Positions 1 to 10,539 of a stretch of 64,000 nucleotides of DNA are shown piece after piece. Location: NCBI RefSeq assembly GCF_027887165.1, contig NC_077227.1:87669735-87733734 (forward strand). Reading direction: 5' to 3'. The stretch is from Monodelphis domestica. Taxonomy: Eukaryota > Chordata > Mammalia > Didelphimorphia > Didelphidae. The notes beneath the pieces are model-generated. The model saw only the letters and a program-made list of their open reading frames with translations. It did not search any database and was not told the origin of the DNA. Position 1 is the first letter of the stretch, and each line of letters begins with the position of its first letter. A program made the translations under genes and the position numbers.

Positions 1-3000
1 CCCATTTATCAATTGGAGAATGGCTTGATTTTTTGTACAATTGATTTAGCTCATTATAAATATGAGTAATTAAACCTTTGTCAGAGGTTTCTATGAAGAT
101 TTTTTCCCAATTTGTTGTTTCCCTTCTGATTTTAGTTATATTGGTTTTGTTTGTACAAAAGCTTTTTAGTTTGATGTAGTCAAAATTATTTATTTTACAT
201 TTTGTGATTCTTTCTATATCTTGCTTGGTTTTAAAGCCTTTCCCCTCCCAAAGGTCTGACATGTATACTATTCTGTGTTTACCCAATTTACTTATGGTTT
301 CCTTCTTTATGTTTAAGTCACTCACCCATTTTGAATTTATCTTGGTGTAGGGTGTGAGGTGTTGATCTATTCCTAGTCTCTCCCACACTGTCTTCCAATT
401 TTCCCAGCAGTTTTTATCGAATAGTGGATTTTTGTCCCAAAAGCTGGGATCTTTGGGTTTATCGTATACTGTCTTGCTGAGGTCGTTTTCCCCCAGTCTA
501 TTCCACTGATCTTCCTTTCTGTTTCTTAGCCAGTACCAAATTGTTTTGATGACTGCTGCTTTGTAATATAGTTTGAGGTCTGGGACTGCAAGGCCCCCAT
601 CATATGTGTTTTTTTTCATTATTTCCCTGGATATCCTTGATCTTTTGTTCTTCCAAATGAACTTTGTTATGGTTTTTTCTAAATCAGTGAAGAAGTATTT
701 TGGTAGTTCAATGGGTATGGCACTAAATAGATAAATAAGTTTGGGTAGGATGGTCATTTTTATTATATTGGCTCGTCCTATCCATGAGCAGTTAATGTTT
801 TTCCAATTGTTCAAGTCTAGTTTTAGTTGTGTGGCGAGTGTTTTGTAGTTGTGTTCATATAGTTCCTGTGTTTGTCTTGGGAGATAGATTCCTAGGTATT
901 TTATTTTGTCTAAGGTGATTTTGAATGGGATTTCTCTTTCTAGTTCTTGCTGCTGAGCTGTGTTGGAGATATATAGAAAAGCTGATGATTTATGTGGGTT
1001 TATTTTGTATCCTGCAACTTTGCTAAAGTTGTTGATTATTTCAATTAGCTTTTTGGTTGAATCTCTAGGATTCTTTAAGTAGACCATCATGTCATCCGCA
1101 AAGAGTGATAACTTGGTCTCCTCCTTGCCTATTCTGATACCTTCAATTTCTTTATCTTCTCTAATTGCTACTGCTAGTGTTTCTAGTACAATGTCAAATA
1201 GTAGAGGTGATAATGGGCATCCTTGTTTCACTCCTGATCTTATTGGGAATGCATCTAGTTTATCCCCATTGCAGATGATATTAGCTGTTGGTTTTAGATA
1301 TATACTGTTTATTATTTTTAGGAATGACCCTTCTATTCCTATGCTTTCTAGTGTTTTTAATAGGAATGGGTGTTGTATTTTATCAAAGGCTTTTTCTGCA
1401 TCTAATGAGATAATCATGTGGTTCTTGCTAGTTTGCTTGTTGATGTGGTCAATTATGTGGATGGTTTTCCTAATGTTGAACCAGCCCTGCATCCCTGGTA
1501 TGAATCCTACTTGATCATGGTGAATGATCCTTCTGATCACTTGCTGGAGTCTTTTTGCTAGTATCCTATTTAAAATTTTTGCATCTATATTCATTAGGGA
1601 GATTGGTCTATAGTTTTCTTTCTCTGTTTTTGACCTGCCTGGTTTTGGAATCAGTACCATGTTTGTGTCGTAAAAGGAGTTTGGTAGAACTCCCTCTTTG
1701 CTTATTATGTCAAATAGTTTGTATAGTATTGGGGTTAACTGTTCTCTGAATGTTTGATAGAATTCACAGGTGAATCCATCAGGCCCTGGGGATTTTTTCT
1801 TAGGAAGTTCTTTGATGGCTTGATGGATTTCAATTTCTGATATGGGATTATTTAAGAATTCTATTTCCTCTTCTGTTAGTCTAGGCAGTTTGTATTTTTG
1901 TATATATTCATCCATTTCTCCTAAATTGGTGTATTTATTGCCATATAATTGGGCAAAGTAATTTCTAATGATTGCCTTAATTTCCTCCTCATTGGAGGTG
2001 CTGTCCCCCTTTTCATCTTTAATGCTGTGAATTTGCTTTTCTTCCTTCCTTTTTTTAATTAGATTGACCAGTACTTTGTCTATTTTGTTTGTTTTTTCAA
2101 AGTACCAGCTTCTTGTCTTATTTATTAAATCAATAGTTCTATCACTTTCGATTTTATTAATTTCTCCCTTAATTTTTAGGATTTCTAATTTGGTTTTCTG
2201 CTGGGGGGTTTTAATTTGATCGCTTTCGAGTTTTTTCAATTGCATTTCCAATTGATTGATCTCTGCTCTCCCTTGTTTGTTAATATGAGCTTTCAGGGAT
2301 ATGAATTTGCCTCTGATTACCGCTTTGGCTGCATCCCAAAAGGTTTGAAAGGATGTTTCGCCATTGTCATTTTCCTTGATGAAATTATTAATTGTTTCTA
2401 TGATTTCTTCTTTAGCTAAACGGTTTTGGAGTATCATATTGTTTAATTTCCAATTGGTTTTAGATTTGGTTTTCCTTGTACCATTACTAATCATTATTTT
2501 TATTGCCTTGTGATCTGAGAAGGCTGCATTCATTATTTCTGCTTTTTTGCATTTGTGTGCTATGTTTCTGTGACCTAATGTATGGTCAATTTTTGTGAAT
2601 GTGCCATGTGGTGCTGAGAAGAAGGTGTATTCCTTTTTATCCCTATTTATTTTTCTCCATATGTCTATTAATTCTAATTTTTCTAAGATTTCATTCACTT
2701 CTTTTACCTCTTTCTTATTTATTTTTTGATTCGATTTATCTAAATTTGATAATGGTTGGTTTAAGTCTCCCACTAGTATGGTTTTATTGTCTATTTCTTC
2801 CTTCAATTCTCCTAGTTTCTCCATTAGAAATTTGGGTGCTATATTATTTGGTGCATACATGTTGATTAATGATATTTCCTCATTGTCTAGAGTCCCTTTT
2901 AACAAAATATAATTACCTTCCCTATCCCTTTTGATCAGGTCTATTTTTGCATTGGCTTTATCAGATATCATGATTACCACTCCTGCCTTCTTTCTATCAG

Positions 3001-3178
3001 TTGAAGCCCAGAAGGTCTTACTCCATCCTTTAATTCTGACCTTGTGGGTGTCAACCCGCCTCATGTGTGTTTCTTGAAGACAACATATGGTAGGGTTTTG
3101 GATTCTAATCCATTCAGCTATCCGTCTACGTTTTATGGGTGAGTTCATCCCATTCACGTTCAAAGTTATGATTGTCAT
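1..3178 (-). CDS. L1 ORF2: endonuclease-reverse transcriptase, C-terminus outside window
   Basis: Encodes the L1 enzyme that nicks target DNA and copies L1 RNA at the nick. With the ATG at 3178 there are 1059 full codons before the window edge, against about 1275 aa for human ORF2p, so roughly the last 200 aa are missing. The N-terminal apurinic-type endonuclease shows LNVNG (N9), LQETH (E36), VGDLN (D138, N140) and SDHK (D222, H223). The reverse transcriptase follows with [16 protein letters not shown] and the catalytic FADD (D695, D696). Later sequence such as [11 protein letters not shown] is typical of the L1 region after RT. A second in-frame ATG lies 18 bases upstream at 3196, before an in-frame TAA. 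I chose 3178 because [10 protein letters not shown] matches the usual L1 start. No stop occurs in the visible frame. Confidence 0.93.
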   Translation of the reverse strand, partial: MTIITLNVNGMNSPIKRRRIAEWIRIQNPTICCLQETHMRRVDTHKVRIKGWSKTFWASTDRKKAGVVIMISDKANAKIDLIKRDREGNYILLKGTLDNEEISLINMYAPNNIAPKFLMEKLGELKEEIDNKTILVGDLNQPLSNLDKSNQKINKKEVKEVNEILEKLELIDIWRKINRDKKEYTFFSAPHGTFTKIDHTLGHRNIAHKCKKAEIMNAAFSDHKAIKIMISNGTRKTKSKTNWKLNNMILQNRLAKEEIIETINNFIKENDNGETSFQTFWDAAKAVIRGKFISLKAHINKQGRAEINQLEMQLKKLESDQIKTPQQKTKLEILKIKGEINKIESDRTIDLINKTRSWYFEKTNKIDKVLVNLIKKRKEEKQIHSIKDEKGDSTSNEEEIKAIIRNYFAQLYGNKYTNLGEMDEYIQKYKLPRLTEEEIEFLNNPISEIEIHQAIKELPKKKSPGPDGFTCEFYQTFREQLTPILYKLFDIISKEGVLPNSFYDTNMVLIPKPGRSKTEKENYRPISLMNIDAKILNRILAKRLQQVIRRIIHHDQVGFIPGMQGWFNIRKTIHIIDHINKQTSKNHMIISLDAEKAFDKIQHPFLLKTLESIGIEGSFLKIINSIYLKPTANIICNGDKLDAFPIRSGVKQGCPLSPLLFDIVLETLAVAIREDKEIEGIRIGKEETKLSLFADDMMVYLKNPRDSTKKLIEIINNFSKVAGYKINPHKSSAFLYISNTAQQQELEREIPFKITLDKIKYLGIYLPRQTQELYEHNYKTLATQLKLDLNNWKNINCSWIGRANIIKMTILPKLIYLFSAIPIELPKYFFTDLEKTITKFIWKNKRSRISREIMKKNTYDGGLAVPDLKLYYKAAVIKTIWYWLRNRKEDQWNRLGENDLSKTVYDKPKDPSFWDKNPLFDKNCWENWKTVWERLGIDQHLTPYTKINSKWVSDLNIKKETISKLGKHRIVYMSDLWEGKGFKTKQDIERITKCKINNFDYIKLKSFCTNKTNITKIRRETTNWEKIFIETSDKGLITHIYNELNQLYKKSSHSPIDKW

Positions 3179-3729
3179 TTGTGGACTCCCTGGCATTTTG
3201 ATTGCCTTCCCTAATTCTAACCTTTTCTTCTTCGGCTCTACCTTTTAGTCCAGTGATTTACTTTGAATCAGTCCCCCTTGTCCCCTCCCTTGATGTTTCC
3301 CTTTTTAGTCCCTCCCTTTTTGTTCCCTCCCCCTCCCCCCTCTCTTTCCCTCCCTTTTTGTTCTCCTTCTCCCCCTCCCCCCCTTGGTTTTCCCTTCTCC
3401 TTACCCTTGTTGGGTAAGATAGAATTCAAGATCCCAATGGATCTGGATGTTTTTCCCTCTCAGAGTTGATTTCCCTGAGATTGAGGTTTAAGTAAACCCC
3501 CCCCCCCCTCTCTTCCTCTCCTTCTTATAGGAGTTTTCTTCCCCTCCCCTTCCCCTGTGAATCTTTGTGTGAGAACCATTATTCTATTTGGTCTTTCTTT
3601 ACCCCCTATTTATACATTACATTTTCCCCACATATTAGTATACATAGGTTGATATAAATGTAGTCCTTATAGAAGAGAGTTTGAGTAAAAGAAGATAACA
3701 TTTTTCCCCTTTCCTTAATATTTACCTTT
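3179..3729 (-). other. L1 spacer between ORF1 and ORF2, G/A-rich on the sense strand
   Basis: 551 bases separate the ORF1 stop from the ORF2 ATG, far more than the roughly 60 bases of human L1. On the L1 sense strand it is strongly purine-rich. It has a run of 12 G (plus-strand C at 3497-3508) and a stretch at about 3299-3385 with many GGG-GGGGGGG runs. That stretch includes a twice-used module around ACAAAAAGGGAGGGA. No open frame of note is present. It may matter for ORF2 translation or RNA structure, which is inference. A much older copy of the same spacer is recognisable at 60355-60540. Confidence 0.8.
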
Positions 3730-4653
3730 TCAGGTATTCCTTGCTCTTTGATTTTCGGTATCAAACTTTCCACAGAGCTCTGGTCTTTTCTTTGCAAAAA
3801 GTTGGAAGTCTTCTATTTTGTTGAATGCCCATACTTTCCCTTGGAAGTATATAGTCAGTTTTGCTGGGTAGCTGATTCTTGGTTGGAGACCCAGCTCTCT
3901 TGCCTTTCTGAAGATCATGTTCCATGCCTTACGATCATTCAGCGTAGAACTTGCAAGGTCTTGTGTGACCCTGATTGGCATTCCTTTATATCTAAATTGT
4001 CTTTTTCTGGCTTCCTGTAGGATTTTTTCTTTTGTTTGATAGCTTTGGAATTTGGCAATTACATTCCTGGGAGTTGTCTTTTGGGGGTTTAGTGTAGAAG
4101 GTGTTCTGTGAGCTCTGTCAGTGGCTGTATTGCCCCCTTGTTCTAGAATCTCTGGGCAATTTTCTTTGATTATATCTTGTATCACCATGTCCAGTTTGGT
4201 GTTTATTTCTGGCTTTTCTGGGAGTCCAATTATTCTTAAATTTTCTCTTCTCCCCCTGTTTTCCAGATCTATCACCTTGTCGGTGAGATATTTTATGTTC
4301 TCTTCTAATTTCTTGGTGTTTTGGCTTTGCTTTATTAGTTCTTGCTTTAAAGCCTGGTTTTCTTTTACAGTTTGGTCAAACTGGTTTTGTAGATGCGTGA
4401 ATTTCTTTTGCATCATTTCCCACTTTTCCTCCCAGAGGGCTTCCATCTTTTTGGTCCTTTCTGATTCAAATTCTTCATGGGTTTGTGGAGAGTTTCTATT
4501 TCCTTTGGAGGATTTTGGAGAATTTTCTTGTATATCTTCTTCTATCTGCTCTGTATTTTGTATTTTGGCTCCATAGAATGTGTCCAGAGTCGCCCCTTTC
4601 TTCTTATTTTTCTTGGTATTTTGGGGCTTCTGTGCTTCTGTGGAGTTTGTCAT
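3730..4653 (-). CDS. L1 ORF1: RNA-binding nucleic acid chaperone, 307 aa
   Basis: Makes the L1 ORF1 protein, which trimerises and coats L1 RNA in the ribonucleoprotein particle. The N-terminus (residues 1-60) is basic and low in structure, with KKNKKKG at 15-20. A coiled coil runs from about 64 to 133, rich in heptad-like K, E, L and I. An RRM-like domain spans about 136-230, starting at ENLRIIGLPE and including TDRAHRTP and PRNVIAKF. A C-terminal domain spans about 235-290 and includes SYPAKLTI, the counterpart of YPAKL in human ORF1p. At 307 aa it is slightly shorter than the human 338 aa protein. The frame is unbroken and ends in TGA at 3732-3730. The ATG at 4653 is the first of the frame and gives a typical polar N-terminus. 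Confidence 0.92.
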   Translation of the reverse strand: MTNSTEAQKPQNTKKNKKKGATLDTFYGAKIQNTEQIEEDIQENSPKSSKGNRNSPQTHEEFESERTKKMEALWEEKWEMMQKKFTHLQNQFDQTVKENQALKQELIKQSQNTKKLEENIKYLTDKVIDLENRGRRENLRIIGLPEKPEINTKLDMVIQDIIKENCPEILEQGGNTATDRAHRTPSTLNPQKTTPRNVIAKFQSYQTKEKILQEARKRQFRYKGMPIRVTQDLASSTLNDRKAWNMIFRKARELGLQPRISYPAKLTIYFQGKVWAFNKIEDFQLFAKKRPELCGKFDTENQRARNT

Positions 4654-5400
4654 CTCTGAACGTGGAGGATTGGCTTTTCTTGTCTTTGTCTGGTGATCAG
4701 AGGCTTTAGTCCTGGGCAGATGGTTCTATGACTTTCCCTGGGTTAAACTGAATATGCCTCACTGGAACTGGAATGGAAGGGTCGGACCACGAGGCCACAC
4801 TCTCCCCCTGGCTCGATTTCCGGAAGTTGCCTTCAGAATCGCTGGCCGTGAGGCTGTTTCGTCGGCCTGCGGGGGGATGGGCTGCCGCTTCCCCAAGCTC
4901 CGAGAGCACAGACTTTTACTGAGACTTGGATAGCAGGATCCAGCCCGTGAGGCTGTCTTGCCTGCCCTGAGGGTTGCTGTTGTTTTGACCAGCTCTCTGC
5001 AGCGGAGGCCCCAGGCAGTAACTTTCACCCGGACCTACCGGCTCTCTGCAGCGGAAGCCCCAGGCAGTAACTTTCACCCGGACTGGGACTTGGGTAGAAG
5101 ACCCTGAGGGTTGTTGTTCCTCAGACCCTGCTCTCTGAGCCCGGCGCGGCTGCCGCTTCCGGGAGCCTTGGACTCTGCGCTCCTACCCCTGAGGTCCGAG
5201 GGATCTCGGGTTCTGGCTTTTAAGGGGAGCCGTACCTTTTGAACCGGGTCCAGGTCCAGGAGGAGGGTTCCCAGGGTCTGTGCTGTTGATCGTTTTGAAT
5301 TTCGGCGCCTTAGGAGCTTCTAGTTTGAGATCGGTCGGGAAGGGTTTTCCGGAGATCTGAACTTCAGCTTTCTCTAAGCCGCCATCTTAACCGGAAGTCC
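4654..5400 (-). promoter_or_regulatory. L1 5' UTR with internal promoter
   Basis: About 750 bases, much richer in G+C and CpG than the surrounding DNA, as expected of an L1 internal promoter. At the very 5' end on the sense strand the element reads ACTTCCGG (ETS-type site, plus 5391-5398), followed a few bases later by AAGATGGCGGC (YY1-type site, plus 5379-5388). A 43-base block beginning gctctctgcagcgg is present twice in tandem with a 49-base period (4992-5034 and 5041-5083), with one difference. The precise 5' boundary is set by the end of CpG-rich sequence and the start of flank at 5401. Confidence 0.82.
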
Positions 5401-6959
5401 ATAAACTTTTTTTGATAGAGGATAACTAGCTTTGCCCTCTTTCTAAGGATGATATTTTTAAGCTAAGGCCATAGAGATAGGCAATTTTGTGAATAGTAGG
5501 TAGCCAAAGAGAGATCATTCTGTTTTGTTGATTAGCACTATGTACAACATAGCTGGAGAAAGAGGTATTCTGTTCAAGTTCCAGCTCTTCTATGGCCTAT
5601 ACATGTGACCTCGGGCAAGTCATTTAGTTTTCTTAGTTATAAAATAAAGAAATTTGAATAAATGCCTTTTAGTTTCTTTTAATCTATAATCTTGGATACT
5701 GTCATAAGTAGGAACTGGTAATCCTAATAGTTGTAATATAGTGGACAGTACACAGGACACAAGTCAAGAGATCCACATGATCTCATACAAATAACTTAAC
5801 CTCTTTGGGATTCAGTTTCTGATAGGGTTGAATAGGATTGGTGTTTCCTTATCCAAAATATGCATCATAGTGACAAAACACTTAAGCTGTCCTTTGAAAA
5901 CTGTTCTATCTTCTGTAGCTTTAGATCCACATCACTTAGGTTGGCAATAGGGAGCAAAAAGAACAAAAAGAGCAAATAGAAGGAGGCAGTTATAGGGAGG
6001 AAGAGTAAAATAGATATTTAACATTAACAACATTAATAAAATATATATGTTATATGTAAATGTTAATATCTCTTATATATGTGTATATGTATATATATAA
6101 GTAAATAAAGACCTTCAGTATTATCAATTTTGTTAACAAGTGCCTAGCTTTAGTACCAGGACTTGGGCACCATTGGATATATTGATCACTTGGGGCCTTT
6201 CCAGTTTTATCATTCTATACAGACAAAAATAAATTAGCAAACCAAATTTAAAAGGAATTTTAAAAAATTAACTCCATCTAGCTAAAATGATGAAACTGCT
6301 ATGTTTATGTAGATATAGGCTCACATTAATTTCCCATTTTGAAAACTTCAGAAGGTTATAGTTGCAAAAGAAAGAGACAATAGTAAAATCTGGATAATGA
6401 AATGGCCTAAGGACCAGTGATATATGTATGTATATATATATATACACATATTTGCTTTTCTTATCTAAAATCACTGACCCTTATAAATATTCAAGGGGTT
6501 TTAATTTGTTTTATCTTTTAAAGTAAGTGATGAATGTTGAGGCTTCTTAAGTGCATAGTGTAGGAAAAAGGAATCAAATATTAAAAAAAAAAAAAAGCTT
6601 GAACTTAAAAGCTCAGGCTCAATGGCCTTGTTCATTCTGACTCTTTGAGACTGACTTCAAAGGTTAATTTCCATTTTGACAATTAATAAGATCAGAGCTC
6701 TGCCTGTCATAAAACCTAACTAGGTCATAAAATCTCCTTCTATTTGTTTGCTCCTAGAATTGAATATCTGGATGCATGACTACTCAATTTGCAAATTTGG
6801 AGACATCTTATGATTTATAACTCGTGAAGCTATCTACATTACCAGATGCTGAGAGTAGCAATGAAGAAGAAAACATTGGTCAAAATTTCAGAAGGCAAGA
6901 GTAATGATTTATCTTCAATTGGAAAAGTTTACTCCATATCTGCTTCTGATTATGTTCTA
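5401..6959. other. Unassigned flank with MIR-like fragments
   Basis: AT-rich sequence with no credible coding frame. Two plus-strand MIR-like pieces are visible at about 5500-5690 and 5700-5830, with the hallmark tgacctcgggcaagtcatt at about 5608. A short A run lies near 6582-6596 and TA repeats near 6055-6100 and 6420-6450. Nothing else is recognised. Confidence 0.4.
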
Positions 6960-7015
6960 AAATTCAATTCAATTCCACAAGTATTTATTGAGTGTCTACT
7001 ATGTGCCTAACTGGA
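6960..7015 (-). repeat. L2 LINE tail fragment
   Basis: Reads caagtatttattgagtgtct followed by actatgtgcc on the plus strand, the reverse complement of the L2 3' end. Only the tail is recognisable. Confidence 0.45.
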
Positions 7016-7039
7016 GCCAGGATTGGCAAAACTGTGAAG

Positions 7040-8236
7040 TCAGAAGAATCTCTTTGGCACACTTCTTGCCTTTCCTTTTGTAAAAAATACAAAAACAAAC
7101 CAAAAAAATTACTTCTTATATTGTATGGGCCTTTAATGATTTTTAAAGTACTTTCTTATAAATTATCTCACAACAGCTTACTATACCCATTTTACAAAGA
7201 AGAAAATTGAAGCTCAGAGAAGGAACAATCCGCCAAATGTCAGAGGTTGGCTTGATATTTCTAAGTGCAAGGTTTATTTTTTTAATTATTACTTTGCCAT
7301 TTCTTTAAGCACATCAAGCCACTACCCTTACTTGTCCTCCTCCTTTTGACATACTCTTGTTCCTCAGTGACTGACAATGTTTTACTCATTAAAAGTATGT
7401 CCTCCTACCAAGGGTTTCTGTAAGGATCCCAGTAAGGAGCAATGAAAAGTCTTAAGACCCACATCAATTAATATTGAATGATGACTATCAGGTACTATTT
7501 TTGATGGTTGGTCCATATAAAAGGATAGGCAGACTCCCCAGTGCTCCTTACTCTAGAATTTGGATAAAGTATTATTTTGTTTATTTAGAAGAGACAAACT
7601 TCTTTGTCTAGCAGTATATGAGGCAAAGTAGAAAATGCAACAAATTTTGTTCAACAATCTAAGTCTTTGAGGAAGGGGGAATGAAACAATGTTTTCTTAT
7701 AGTTATTATATTTAACTACCTAAAGTTTATTGAAAGATGTTTGACAAGAAGTTTTCTTTTTTTTTTAATTTATTTTCCCTTTGAGTCATGTTTTAGACAT
7801 CCAAAATTTCTTATGAACCTCGACATTCCTGCCTGGTTTTAAATTTAAAAGATTTAAAACTATTTCATGAAAAGTAAACTAGAAGCACATACATTCATGC
7901 TCTTACACATACACACACAAAAGTTGGAATGTGGCATCAGCCAAGCATTGACTTATACCCATAAGATAGACAAAAATATTGTAACACTGTATTAGGAAAA
8001 GAATATACATATATATGATTCATGCAATTGTTAATTCATAAGAGTATAAAATGTGTACATTTCTATTTTTGAAAATATTATTACTTAATTACCTTATTTA
8101 CCCCATAATTGTCACCTTTGCAGGGAATGTGTTCTTATTAAAAATCTTTTGAACAGTAACATGAACTGCAATATGAATATAACCTTAGCACAAGTCTTGT
8201 TTTCATGCCCAGTAGAATTTCTGCCAGTATATCAGA

Positions 8237-8238
<2 letters not shown>
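7040..8238. other. Unassigned sequence
   Basis: No coding frame, RNA gene or clear repeat family seen. The region is AT-rich, with a short CA run near 7910. Confidence 0.5.

Positions 8239-8290
<52 letters not shown>
8239..8290. repeat. (AT)n microsatellite
   Basis: About 26 uninterrupted AT units. Two small frames that translate it as Ile-Tyr repeats are artefacts. Confidence 0.95.
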
Positions 8291-8293
<3 letters not shown>

Positions 8294-8374
8294 ATTCCCA
8301 TAGGTATTTCCCTTGTAGCCAGAACTGTGGTAGACTAAAGAGGACAATAATTTGCCACATCACAGGGAGAAGCA

Positions 8375-8635
8375 GAAAGGCAAAATAGATAGAGTCTTGA
8401 GCTTGTTCTGTTCAAATCTAAAATCTACCATTTATTAGGTATGTGATTCCAGGCAAGTCACTGAAAACGGTTTTTGAGTTCCAGTTTTTTCTACTCACTA
8501 GAAAGATAAACTCACTAGAGAGATCATGTCTCGCCTCCCCTCTATGGGCGTCAGTTTTCTTATCTGTAAAATGGAGAGGGATGAACTAGATCTAAAATTC
8601 TTTCTAGTCCTAAAATTTTCTATATTTGATTTCAT
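8375..8635 (+). repeat. MIR-type SINE
   Basis: Follows the MIR order: ttaggtatgtgattccaggc, then caagtcact, then tcagttttcttatctgtaaa followed by atgg, then a variable tail. Diverged. Confidence 0.6.
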
Positions 8636-8689
8636 AAACATTAATTAAGCTTAATATATGAAGATACTATATTCTTATTGGGGATTTTT

Positions 8690-8930
8690 GGGTCATTTTT
8701 CAGTGGTATCCTTCACGCATTTGGGGTTTTCTTGGCAAAGATACTGGACTGATTTGCTTTTTGCTTCTCCAACTCATTTTCTAGTTGAGGCAACAGAATC
8801 AAACCAGGTTAAGTAACTTGCCCAGAGTTACACAGATAGTAAGTGTCTGATACTAAATTTGGACTCAATTTTTCCTGACTTTAGGCACAGTACTCTATCC
8901 ATTGTGTCACATAACTGTCCTACTATTGGA
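8690..8930 (-). repeat. Marsupial Mar1-type tRNA-derived SINE, antisense
   Basis: Plus strand shows ttttcttggcaaagatactg, cttgcccagagttacacaga and a terminal ctatccattgtgtcac. This is the reverse complement of the tRNA-like head and body of the common marsupial SINE. Confidence 0.65.
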
Positions 8931-8938
8931 GACATAAA

Positions 8939-8979
<41 letters not shown>

Positions 8980-9870
8980 AGAAATGCCCCTGCCCTCAGG
9001 GAACTTAGTTTTACAGATAAGTAAATACAAGATAATTTTAGAAAGTTATAAGAAAAGAAAAAGTGTCCAGTACAAAGCCTTGGGGAACACTCACAGTCAG
9101 TTAGGACACAGACAACAATGATCTAAATAAGGAATGAGAGAAAAGAGTCAGTCTGGAAGAAAAGCAGGAGAAAGTAGGGTCTTAGAAACTAAGGAAGAAG
9201 GCACAATGGAGAAGGTGGAATGACTAATGGCCAAAAACCACAGAGAGGTATAAAAGGAAGAGAGATGAGGAATGGCCATAGGATTTAGCACTTCAGGGAT
9301 AACTCTGGAGACAATAGTTTCAATTCAAATGGTCGAAATCTATATTGAAAAGGTCTGAGAAGCGAGGGTAAGAAAATGGAGAAAAAGAGAAGAGGCATCT
9401 ATTTCTATCATGTTAGTTATGAATGGAAAAAAACAGATACACAATGATAGCTTGAGAGAATGTAAGGTCAAGTGAGGGTTTATTAAAGATGAGGAAACCT
9501 GAGCATGCTCACTGAATGCAAGGAATATACCCATAAAAGAGAAGTAGAGAATGGGAGGCTTTGAAAACTCCCTGGAGACAGCCCAGCCACCATGATCAGG
9601 CACCAAGACTGAACTGAAGATAATGAAAGTGGCACGTGCTTCATGAAGGAAGACTTTCAGTTCCAAACAAGGCTTTAATGCTTAGAGCCAAAGGGAAAGA
9701 AATAGACAATTAAGTGGACAATTTTGAGAAAGGAGAGCCTGGAGAAGTCATTATCAAAGGTCAAGCTCTTATAAGAGACAAGAGAAACGGGATCAAAGGC
9801 ACAAGCTAAGATGCTGGTCTCAGTAAGGAGAAACATCACCTATTTATCATGGGCTAGAGCAAAACAGGAG
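8931..9870 (-). repeat. Degraded L2 LINE, antisense, interrupted by (CA)n
   Basis: A (CA)n tract at 8940-8982 is followed by gcccctgccctcagggaact and then about 800 bases of G/A-rich text resembling the reverse complement of L2 3' sequence. It is similar in style to the longer copy at 46725-48310. Family call from memory; boundaries approximate. Confidence 0.45.
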
Positions 9871-9874
9871 AGAA

Positions 9875-10380
9875 CATGGGACAACATAGCTCATGTATTT
9901 TGGGTACAATACATGATATTTTATATGACAAATATTGACTAATTAACATGTATATTCAAGTATTTATAAACTATTAGTCAGTGCCAGCTTTAGACTAGGA
10001 AAAAAATCATTTGGGACCAAAAGCAAATTCAAAATATATTGAATTAAAATAAACTCAGTTAATAAAAGTAGCTTACTTTTTCAGTTCAAGGGAAAGTTTT
10101 TTTGAATAACGATGTTGTTTTTACAACTTGAAACAAAATTCCCACTTCATTTGGGCAGGCACTATCTAATAATTAACAGATGGTCTAAATAATCTACAAA
10201 TGAATCAACTTGTATTCATGGGCCTTGACTATTTTTTTCTGTGGTATTTTGTATTGTTGTTATGTTGTGAGATATTATGTTATATATAACAGCTTCTCTG
10301 GATAAAATGGATACATAAGTGCTCTGCCCTTGAAGTAAGATGCAGCTAAGATTCTGAGAATGAATCATACAAATAGTAGA
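9875..10380. other. Unassigned sequence
   Basis: AT-rich, no coding frame or repeat family recognised. Confidence 0.45.
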
Positions 10381-10383
10381 ACA

Positions 10384-10535
10384 GAGGTCCTTAACTGTTG
10401 TTTTCACAGCCTCTTTTGGTCATCTGGTAAAAACTATAAAGCTCTTCTCTAAATGATATTTCTAAATTGACAAAGTAAAATACATACCTACAAAGGAATT
10501 TTGAACATTCAAATACAGCTATCACAATATATTTT
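10384..10535. repeat. Old interspersed repeat fragment, family uncertain
   Basis: Contains gaggtccttaac, a few bases later ttttggtcatctggt, then acaaagtaaaatacatacct. This resembles a mammal-wide repeat whose ends read like 'ccttaacctggggtc'. I cannot name the family. Confidence 0.3.
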
Positions 10536-10539
10536 AAAA

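Larger units (their letters stand above)
1..5400 (-). mobile_element. Young-looking L1 LINE, 5' end through most of ORF2
   Basis: An autonomous non-LTR retrotransposon of the L1 clade, read on the minus strand. From its 5' end at about 5400 it has a CpG-rich 5' UTR (5400-4654), ORF1 (4653-3730), a purine-rich spacer (3729-3179) and ORF2 (3178 to beyond position 1). I translated ORF2 line by line over the whole window and met no stop or frameshift, and ORF1 is a single frame. An intact 5' end is rare, since most L1 copies are 5'-truncated. The last part of ORF2, the 3' UTR and the tail lie outside the window, so full length and target duplications cannot be checked. The other L1 copies here are all broken or truncated, so this is the youngest. 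Confidence 0.93.

Noticed and set aside
1089-2865. Plus-strand frames of 64-141 codons
   Set aside because: They are antisense to the continuous L1 ORF2 and have no independent support.
8940-8982. Regular short repeats that could hint at a CRISPR array
   Set aside because: This is a CA dinucleotide tract without spacers, in a vertebrate genome.
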